This document shows, piece by piece, positions 57,791 through 64,000 of a stretch of 64,000 bases of DNA (positions within the stretch are counted from its first letter, which is position 1; each line of letters starts with the position of its first letter). The DNA comes from Streptomyces calvus. Its GTDB lineage: Bacteria; Actinomycetota; Actinomycetes; Streptomycetales; Streptomycetaceae. The notes below the pieces were generated by a model. That model was not told the origin of the DNA. It saw only the letters and a program-made list of their open reading frames with translations, and did no database searches. Location of the stretch: positions 20,585 to 84,584 of the forward strand of contig NZ_VCNP01000003.1 in assembly GCF_006782915.1 (NCBI RefSeq), given 5' to 3'. A program made the translations under genes and the position numbers.

Positions 57791-59191
57791 TCAGGAACGG
57801 TCAGGCCCGTGGCCGTACGTCATGGTGAGACTGTCGGGTTTGACCGTGACCACCGCCTGCGGTCGGGGCGGGCGGGAGACGAGTTCCATGCGGGGCCAGT
57901 GCTGGAGCACCGTCGCGAGGATGATCTGCATCTCGCTCCATGCGAAGTTCTCGCCGATGCACTTGCGGCGGCCGTCCCCGAAGGCGAGGAAGGCACCGCG
58001 GGCCGCCTGCGGGCGGTCGGGGTCCCAGCGGTCGGGGTCGAACACGTCCGGGTCGGGGAAGTACGACGGGTCGTGCTGGTGCAGGTACGGGCTCCACACC
58101 ACGTCGGCGCCCTCGGGGATGCGGTGGCCTCCCAGTTCGACGTCGCGGGTGGCGGTGCGGGTGACCATCCAGGCCGGACCGTATGCGCGGATGGCTTCCT
58201 GCAGCACCTGCCGGGCGTAGGGGAGCCGTTCGAGATCCAAGTGGCGCAGGGGCCGGTCGCCGCAGACGGTGGCGACCTCGTCGCGCAGGCGCCGCTCGAT
58301 GTCGGGGTGCCGGCTGATCTCGTAGAGGGTCCAGGCCAGGGTGGTGCCGGTGGTTTCGATGGCACCGGTGAGCAGGGTGATGGCCTCGTCCTGCAGTTGG
58401 CGGCGCGTCAGCGGCCGGTCCGCGGTGAGGAGGGTGGTGAACAGTCCCGCTCGCGCCGGTGCGGCGTGGGGGCAGGCCTGGCCGGTGCCCGCGTCGGTGG
58501 AGGACGCGCCCGTCGGGGCGGTGTCGTGGTGGTCGATGACCAGGTCGATCAGGGTGCGCAGTCGTGCCACGCGTTCGGCGTGCGCGCGGTTGGCGGGCAG
58601 CGGGAGCCGGGTGGCCCAGCCGGGCAGGACGGTCTGCCGGATGGTGCCCTTCATGACGGCCGGCATCAGGGCGGTGAACTCGGCCTGGAGGGTTTCGGGC
58701 AGGTCCGTGCCGAAGAGGGCGACGAGGAACGCGGCCAGCGCGAGGTCGTTCATGTCGGCGAAGACGTCCCGCCTCTCGTTCGCCGGCCACGCGCCGACCA
58801 TGGAGCCGATCCGGTCGGTCATGGCGTCGACGCGGGTGGCGATGTGCGCCTTGTTGAACATGGGCTGCATCAGGCGCCTGTTGCGCAGGTGGGTGTCGCC
58901 GTCGGCGACGGTGGCCAGGCCGTCGCCGAAGAAGACGCGTAACGCGTCGATGATCCTGCCGCCCTTGGCGAAGTGGGCGGCCTCGGTGACCAGGACCCTG
59001 CGGGTGAGGTCGGGATCGGTGACGACGAAGGCGGCGGTGGGACCGATGCGGATGCGGACGACGCTGCCGTGCCGGCGGAGCGAGGTGATGAACGGGAGCG
59101 GGTCGCGTGCGAGCCGGTGGGCGTGCCCCAGGAGGGGCAGGGCGCCGGGCGCGGTCGGTGTGCGGGGGGATATGACGGGCGAGGCGGTCAC
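57791..59191 (-). CDS. Cytochrome P450
   Basis: 466 aa from GTG at 59191 with GAGGAG 10 bases upstream. The proline-rich start TAPGALPLLGHAHRLARDP, I-helix LLTGAIETTGTTLAW (acid-Thr pair as ET-T), K-helix ExxR as EAIR in LQEAIRAYGPAWMVTR, meander DPDVFDPDRWDPDR and heme loop FGDGRRKCIGENFA with the Cys ligand are all present. This is the class of soluble Streptomyces P450s related to terpene and fatty-acid hydroxylases. No terpene synthase or ferredoxin gene is adjacent, so the substrate is open. Confidence 0.95.
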   Translation of the reverse strand: MTASPVISPRTPTAPGALPLLGHAHRLARDPLPFITSLRRHGSVVRIRIGPTAAFVVTDPDLTRRVLVTEAAHFAKGGRIIDALRVFFGDGLATVADGDTHLRNRRLMQPMFNKAHIATRVDAMTDRIGSMVGAWPANERRDVFADMNDLALAAFLVALFGTDLPETLQAEFTALMPAVMKGTIRQTVLPGWATRLPLPANRAHAERVARLRTLIDLVIDHHDTAPTGASSTDAGTGQACPHAAPARAGLFTTLLTADRPLTRRQLQDEAITLLTGAIETTGTTLAWTLYEISRHPDIERRLRDEVATVCGDRPLRHLDLERLPYARQVLQEAIRAYGPAWMVTRTATRDVELGGHRIPEGADVVWSPYLHQHDPSYFPDPDVFDPDRWDPDRPQAARGAFLAFGDGRRKCIGENFAWSEMQIILATVLQHWPRMELVSRPPRPQAVVTVKPDSLTMTYGHGPDRS

Positions 59192-59649
59192 GGCCGTGGT
59201 GCTCCTCGGGTGAGGCGGCTGGGGCGGCTGATGCCTGCCCAAGATCACCTCGGGGGATGCGGCGGGTCCGTGCAGGGTGCGTCACACGGCGGGTCCCGGC
59301 CGGACCGGGTCGTAGGCCTGTCATGCGGTGGCCGTCAAGAGGCCGTTGGCCCGTCGCGGCTCGCCTGTGGAGGAGGCCGCGGCGGCGCTTCACGCAGGGC
59401 CGATCCGACGGGGCCGCGTCGGCACCTGGGACGTCAACAGCGCGCCGGCCCGTGTCGGCCACCCGTCCGGACGGTGTGCCGGTCCACCGTGGCGGCACCG
59501 TGGGAACCGGCGCGAGGGGGACATCGTCCGGTTCGGTGGTGGGGCTGCCCCTGGTGCTGCGTCCCGGCTCACGGTTTCACGGCCGTACGGGCCGGTCGTG
59601 CGGCGGCGTAGGCTGCTCCCGGTACGGACACGGCTGGGGTGGGGAGCGC
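59192..59649. other. Divergent gap between the P450 and DUF4139 genes
   Basis: About 460 bases with no credible gene and no clear palindrome. It should contain the promoters of both divergent units; none stands out. Confidence 0.4.
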
Positions 59650-61743
59650 ATGACGGCTGGGACGGCCCAGAGGTGGGCGTCGGCACTCGATTCGGTGGTG
59701 GTGTACGCGCAGGGCGCGCTCTGCCGCCGCCTCGCCCGGGGCCGGGTGCCGGCGGACGGACGCGTGCGGGTCACCGGCCTGCCCCGCTCGATGGACCGGG
59801 GCTCGCTCCGGGCGCGCGTCGTGGGCACACCCGACGTGCGGGTGGTCGAGGCCCGGGTGGGGATCGAGGCCGAGCCGGCCGGCCTCGAGCCCTCCGAGAG
59901 CCTGCGGCGCGAGGTGGAGCGGCTGCGGGAAGCCTGCGCGGCGGCACGGGGACGCCGGGACCGGCAGGCGGCACTGGTCGAGGAGGTCGCGGCGCTGCGT
60001 CCGGTGCCGCCACCGCGCCGGCGCGCCGACCCGCACCGCCGCACCCCGGTCGACGCATGGCTGGAACTCTCCGATTTCGTCGATGAACGCTTGACCGGAC
60101 TGCACGACGGACTCCGCGAACGCGAGGAGGAGGTGCGCCACGCCGAGCACGACCTCGCCGTCGCCCTCGACCGGTTGTCCCGGGCCTCCACGGCCGCGCC
60201 GCCGGACGGTGTGGAGACGTCGTGGAGCGCCGTGCTGACCCTCGACGGGGCGCGCGACACGGACGTCGAGGTGGAGGTGGAGGTCGAGTACGGGGTGCCC
60301 GGCGCCGTCTGGGTGCCCGCCTACCACCTGACCTACCGTCAAGGTGCCGCGGAGGGACGGCTGTTGCTGCGTGCGTCGGTCGCCCAGCGCACCGGTGAGG
60401 ACTGGACCGGTGTGCGCATCGCCCTGGCCACCGCCGACCTGCGCCGTCGCACCGACGTGCCGCGACTGCGCTCCCTGCGGATCGGACGCCGCCAGGCCGC
60501 CCCCGCCCCGTCCGGCTGGCGCGAACCCCCGGCGGGCCTGAACGACCTCTTCGCCGGCTACGACGCGGCCGGCCCCCGCCCCGGCGCGCACGCCGCACCC
60601 GCGGCGGCCGGGGCACGCACCACGGGCGCGGCCTTCGCAGCCGCTTCGCCGCCCACTCCCCCACCGCCACCACCCGCACCGGCCGGCTACGGAGCGCCGC
60701 CCGCCGCACCGCCGGTTCCCGGCGGCGCTCCGGCGCCCGCCCCGCAGGCATTCGGCGCCGCCCCGGGCGCACAGGCGCTCACGCGCGGCCGGCCGCGTAC
60801 CGGGAGCAGGGCCGCAGCGCCGGCGCCCGCGGCACCCGGCCGGCCCGCACCGCCCGCCGCGGCCGGGGCCGCCGCCGGGTCCGCGCCCACGCCGCCGCCC
60901 GCCGGGCCGCCGCGGCCGAGCGGCGACGAACTCGACTACACCGACCTCGTCCTGCACGGGCCGCAGGAGCAGCACGGCCGCAGGGGCCGGCTGTTCCCCG
61001 GCTCCTCCGTCGACCCGGTGACCGCCGAGCACCGCCGCCGTGCCGGCGAGGTGGCCGCGCTTCCGCTGCCCGGACACGCCGTACGGCCACGCGAGTCGGC
61101 CGGCTCCTTCGACCACCGGTTCGATGCCGTCGCGCCCGCCGACGTGCCCTCGGACGGCACCTGGCACACCGTCACCATCGGCGAGGTCCCGGTCGGCCTG
61201 CGCACCGAGTACGTGTGCGTACCGTCCGTGGAGCAGACCGTGTACGCGACCCTGGTGCTGTCCAACGTCACCGATCAGGCGCTGCTGGCCGGCCCGGTGG
61301 ACGTCACCGTGGACGAGGCGTTCCTGCTGACCGCCGCGCTGCCCACCCTCGCACCCGGCGGGGTGCGCCGGGTGGGCCTCGGCCCGGCCGAGGCCATCGA
61401 GGTCACCCGCCGTACCAACCTGCACGAGTCGACCGCGGGGCTGCGCAACAACACCACCGTCCTCGACCACCGGGTGCACGTCGAGTTGGCCAACCGGCTC
61501 CCGGTCCCCGTCCGCGTCGAGGTGCGCGAGCGGGTGCCCGTCGGCTCCGACGCGGACGTCCGGATCGAGGAACGGGCCGACTGGACGGCACCGGAGGGCG
61601 ACACGGGCCCGGACGAGCACGCGCCGGGCACGCGGGTGTGGCGGATGGAACTGCCCGCGGGCGGCACCGCCGCCCTCGACGGCGGCTACGAGATCCGGAT
61701 TCCGGCCGGCAAGGCCCTGACCGGCGGCAACCGCAGGAGCTGA
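59650..61743 (+). CDS. DUF4139/DUF4140 (MuiA-type) protein with proline-rich insert
   Basis: 697 aa from ATG at 59650. The N-terminal DUF4140 part starts LDSVVVYAQGALCRRLARGRV and is followed by a coiled coil (residues ~85-175). The DUF4139 beta-sandwich has YGVPGAVWVPAYHLTYRQG, RTGEDWTGVRIALATADL and, after an Ala/Pro-rich linker (about 290-435), LVLSNVTDQALLAGPVDVTVDEAF with LANRLPVPVRVEVRERVPVG. The family is named for a mucoidy-inhibitor homologue; its biochemistry is unknown. No signal peptide. It is 7 bases from a second DUF4139 gene. Confidence 0.85.
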   Translation: MTAGTAQRWASALDSVVVYAQGALCRRLARGRVPADGRVRVTGLPRSMDRGSLRARVVGTPDVRVVEARVGIEAEPAGLEPSESLRREVERLREACAAARGRRDRQAALVEEVAALRPVPPPRRRADPHRRTPVDAWLELSDFVDERLTGLHDGLREREEEVRHAEHDLAVALDRLSRASTAAPPDGVETSWSAVLTLDGARDTDVEVEVEVEYGVPGAVWVPAYHLTYRQGAAEGRLLLRASVAQRTGEDWTGVRIALATADLRRRTDVPRLRSLRIGRRQAAPAPSGWREPPAGLNDLFAGYDAAGPRPGAHAAPAAAGARTTGAAFAAASPPTPPPPPPAPAGYGAPPAAPPVPGGAPAPAPQAFGAAPGAQALTRGRPRTGSRAAAPAPAAPGRPAPPAAAGAAAGSAPTPPPAGPPRPSGDELDYTDLVLHGPQEQHGRRGRLFPGSSVDPVTAEHRRRAGEVAALPLPGHAVRPRESAGSFDHRFDAVAPADVPSDGTWHTVTIGEVPVGLRTEYVCVPSVEQTVYATLVLSNVTDQALLAGPVDVTVDEAFLLTAALPTLAPGGVRRVGLGPAEAIEVTRRTNLHESTAGLRNNTTVLDHRVHVELANRLPVPVRVEVRERVPVGSDADVRIEERADWTAPEGDTGPDEHAPGTRVWRMELPAGGTAALDGGYEIRIPAGKALTGGNRRS

Positions 61744-61750
61744 CACATTC

Positions 61751-63355
61751 ATGTCCATGTCCCCAGAGCCCTCGGAGACTTCGCAGTCCTCGGAGGCCTC
61801 GGAATCTCCCGAGCTGATTCCGCTCCCGGTCACCGCCGTCACCTGCACGGAGGACCGCGCGCACGTCGAGCGCACCGCCGTGCTCGATCTCGAGGCCGGC
61901 ACCCGGCGGCTGCGGCTCGGGCCGGTCGGCGCCACGGCCGTCGACCGCACCCTGCACGCCGAACTGTCCACCGACCTCCCGGCGACCGTGCTCGACGTGC
62001 GGATCGTCCGCACGTGGACGCCGCGCGGGCCGCGCCCCGCCGAGGACGACTCCGCCCTGCGCCGGCACATCACCGCCCTGGAGGACGAGCGGACGGCCCT
62101 GGAGCAGCGGTGCGACCGGCTCCGCGTCCGTCTCGACCTCCTCGGGCGTCTCGCCGCCGACCTGCTGCGGGAGATCGCGCAGGGCGCCGGCTGCGGGGAG
62201 ACCGACAGGGCCCGCTGGGCGCGGGAGCTGGACCGGGTGGACGGCGAACGCGACGTGCGCGGCGAGGAGCTGCGCGCGGCGGAGGCCAGGACGGCCGCCG
62301 TCACCGCCGAACTCGCCGAGGCCGAACGGGCCATGGGCCTCGCCGAGACGGAACCCGCCGAACTGGTCGGCCACATCGAGCTCACCGTCCGCGCCGAGGC
62401 CGCCGGGCGGGCCGTGCTGCGCCTGAGCCACCTCACACCGTGCGCCCTGTGGCGGCCGGCCTACCGGGCCGTCCTCGACGGCGACTCCCTCACCCTGGAC
62501 ACGGACGCGATCGTCTGGCAGCGCACCGGCGAGGACTGGACGGACGTACGGCTGACCCTGTCGACGGCCCGCTCCGCACGGGCCACGGAGCCGCCCCGGC
62601 TCGCCGAGGACCGGCTCACCCTCGAGGACCGCCCCGCCGCCGATCGCCGTACGGTCCACGTGGACCTGCGCGAGGAGGAGGTCGCGGAGCCGGGCCCGGC
62701 CCCGGTGACCGGGCTGCCGGGAGTGGACGACGGCGGGCAGGTGCGCGTGCTGCACTCCCCCTCGCCCGTCTCCGTGCCCGCCGACGGCCGCGCCCACCGT
62801 GTTCCGCTGTCGTCCTTCACCTCGACCGCGAGGAGCGAGTACACCTGCTCGCCCGAACTGTCGCCCCTGGTCGGCCAGGTGGTGCGGTTCGACAACCTGT
62901 CCGGCCACGCCCTGCTCGCCGGACCCGTCGACCTCGTCCGGGGAAGCGGATTCAGCGGACGCGGCACCCTCTCCTTCACCGCACCCGGCGCCGCCGTCGA
63001 CCTCGCGTTCGGCAGCCGGGACGACCACCGGGTGCTGCGGCACACCGAGGAGACCCGGGACACCTCCGCGCTCACCCAGCGGACCGTCGTCACCCGGACC
63101 GTCCGGCTGCACCTGTCCCGCTTCTCCGGCCCCGCCGAACACCGGGACGAGACGGTCGTGGTGCGCGAACGCGTCCCGGTCTCCGAGGTGTCGGCCGTCG
63201 AGGTGCGGCTGCGCCGGGACGCCTGCTCACCCGCGCCCGACGCGATCGACGAGGACGGCATCGTCCGCTGGAACGTCCCCCTTGCTCCCGGCGGCCGGCG
63301 GACCGTCACCCTCGTCTACGAGATGTCGGCGAGCGGCAAGGTCAGCGGCCTGTGA
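61751..63355 (+). CDS. Second DUF4139-family protein
   Basis: 534 aa. A shorter relative of the preceding protein without the proline-rich insert. DUF4140-like start LIPLPVTAVTCTEDRAHVERT, coiled coil (residues ~100-195, ALEDERTALEQRCDRLRVRL), then the sandwich ALWRPAYRAVLDGDSLTLDT and QRTGEDWTDVRLTLSTARSA, ending FSGPAEHRDETVVVRERVPVSE. The two genes are 7 bases apart and likely produced together, perhaps as a heteromer. No catalytic motif is visible. Confidence 0.85.
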   Translation: MSMSPEPSETSQSSEASESPELIPLPVTAVTCTEDRAHVERTAVLDLEAGTRRLRLGPVGATAVDRTLHAELSTDLPATVLDVRIVRTWTPRGPRPAEDDSALRRHITALEDERTALEQRCDRLRVRLDLLGRLAADLLREIAQGAGCGETDRARWARELDRVDGERDVRGEELRAAEARTAAVTAELAEAERAMGLAETEPAELVGHIELTVRAEAAGRAVLRLSHLTPCALWRPAYRAVLDGDSLTLDTDAIVWQRTGEDWTDVRLTLSTARSARATEPPRLAEDRLTLEDRPAADRRTVHVDLREEEVAEPGPAPVTGLPGVDDGGQVRVLHSPSPVSVPADGRAHRVPLSSFTSTARSEYTCSPELSPLVGQVVRFDNLSGHALLAGPVDLVRGSGFSGRGTLSFTAPGAAVDLAFGSRDDHRVLRHTEETRDTSALTQRTVVTRTVRLHLSRFSGPAEHRDETVVVRERVPVSEVSAVEVRLRRDACSPAPDAIDEDGIVRWNVPLAPGGRRTVTLVYEMSASGKVSGL

Positions 63356-63459
63356 CCGTACGGGGTGCGACTGGGCGGTGAATGCGGCACAACCATGTGC
63401 ACGGTCCGCGAGTCACACCAGACAGGAGCAACCGCTCCAAGAGTCGCAAAGGGGGAAAT

Positions 63460-63909
63460 ATGACGTTCCGTCGTTCCGTCCTGGCCGCCTCGGCGCTGGC
63501 CGCACTGTCGGTGGGGGCCACGACCGCCCTGGCCGCACCGGCCTCGGCAGCGCCCAACACCACTCCGCAGAAGGTGTGCGGAAGCAGCTACAAGACCGTC
63601 AACTCGGCGTCCGTCGGGTCGCTGGGCACCGTCTACCTCACCTACAACGCCGGCAACGGCCAGAACTGCGTGGCGACGATCCGCAACAACCCGGGCACCG
63701 CCCTCAGCATGTCCGCGTGGATCTACGTGCCGGACACCGAGATGGGCGACCAGGACGACGGCTGGTACACGTCGTACGCGGGTCCGACCTACGTCTACGG
63801 CAAGGGTCACTGCGTCGACTGGGGCGGCAGCATCGACAACGTGTACGTGCAGGTCTACGGCTCCAACTGCGGTGCGCTGAAGGAGAAGCGGGTCACCTTC
63901 ACCCGCTGA
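63460..63909 (+). CDS. SapA-like secreted protein (spore-associated protein family)
   Basis: 149 aa from ATG at 63460 with GGGGGA upstream. The signal peptide (RRSVLAASALAALSVGATTA, cleavage near ASA) is followed by a ~118-residue mature protein with four Cys: KVCGSSYKTVNSASVGSLGT, VYLTYNAGNGQNCVATIRNN, GPTYVYGKGHCVDWGG and VQVYGSNCGALKEK. This matches small secreted proteins annotated as spore-associated in Streptomyces. It is probably a disulfide-bonded extracellular or spore-surface protein. The name rests on recalled similarity. Confidence 0.65.
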   Translation: MTFRRSVLAASALAALSVGATTALAAPASAAPNTTPQKVCGSSYKTVNSASVGSLGTVYLTYNAGNGQNCVATIRNNPGTALSMSAWIYVPDTEMGDQDDGWYTSYAGPTYVYGKGHCVDWGGSIDNVYVQVYGSNCGALKEKRVTFTR

Positions 63910-64000
63910 ACCGCACTGCACCGCGCTGAACCCCGCTGATCACCACTGATCCGGCCGCTCCGGCCGGCCGTGCGTCCGCCCCCCCCCCCACCCGCCGGGC

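Noticed and set aside
59569..62436. Minus-strand open frame of 955 codons opposite the DUF4139 genes
   Set aside because: Low-complexity Arg/Ser/Gly composition produced by the GC-biased third positions of the real genes.
63910..64000. Possible chromosome telomere at the right edge
   Set aside because: The edge shows a C-run and one small GGCCG dyad but none of the multiple tightly packed palindromes of Streptomyces telomeres.
1..64000. CRISPR arrays, tRNA and rRNA genes
   Set aside because: No regularly spaced repeats with unique spacers, and no cloverleaf or rRNA-like sequence, were seen on either strand by eye.

Overview
The window is chromosomal DNA of a Streptomyces or a very close relative. 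GC content is very high with strong third-position G/C bias, GTG starts are frequent, many genes are coupled by 4-bp stop/start overlaps, and an adjacent tap-tpg pair (42.4-45.2 kb) encodes the proteins that cap linear replicons. That pair, an IS remnant, several decayed genes and many secreted or regulatory genes point to a subtelomeric arm. No telomere is visible in the window.

Layout. 0-2.6 kb: end of a sugar nucleotidyltransferase gene, an epimerase, a spherulin-4-like protein and a GH114 lipoprotein, resembling an exopolysaccharide (galactosaminogalactan-type) cluster that continues to the left. 3.5-7.1 kb: SRPBCC protein plus YdeP-like molybdopterin oxidoreductase, then a small HU-like protein. 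7.5-14.6 kb: orphan binding protein, secreted repeat protein, a TetR relic, a PolY-like protein without visible catalytic residues, an SDR pair with an AraC regulator, and a hypothetical gene. 14.9-17.3 kb: a secreted protein with a PD-(D/E)XK-like core and a C-terminal LAxTG sortase signal. 17.7-20.2 kb: DHA2 exporter plus MarR regulator behind a strong operator. 20.2-24.3 kb: an AvrD-type operon (AvrD, unknown protein, small peptide, FabG-like reductase, P-loop ATPase), which is the best candidate here for an undescribed signalling-molecule pathway.

24.3-28.3 kb: taurine/sulfonate operon (permease, binding protein, ATPase, dioxygenase) preceded by an apparently leaderless leader peptide ending in Cys-Cys. 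28.6-31.6 kb: APC permease and nitrilase-family hydrolase divergent from a TetR regulator. 31.6-34.4 kb: orphan Imm7-type immunity gene, IS5-type remnant, kinase-like protein, MFS transporter. 35.1-38.5 kb: secreted GH92 mannosidase. 38.7-42.3 kb: DUF551-like protein, a membrane protein and TetR gene sharing a 19-bp inverted repeat, and a response regulator with an unusual N-terminus. 42.4-45.2 kb: tpg and tap.

45.6-64 kb: AA10 LPMO with a CebR box, RTX-like secreted protein, MmyB-type regulator divergent from an alpha/beta hydrolase, decayed TusA and MFS genes with a tandem repeat, MBL hydrolase, secreted DUF11-like protein, DUF6411 protein, GH106-like enzyme, acetyltransferase, cytochrome P450, two DUF4139 proteins and a SapA-like secreted protein. 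Polysaccharide breakdown (GH92, LPMO, GH106), sulfur scavenging and small-molecule signalling or efflux are the main themes. Promoters, operators and terminators were read by eye and are predictions.
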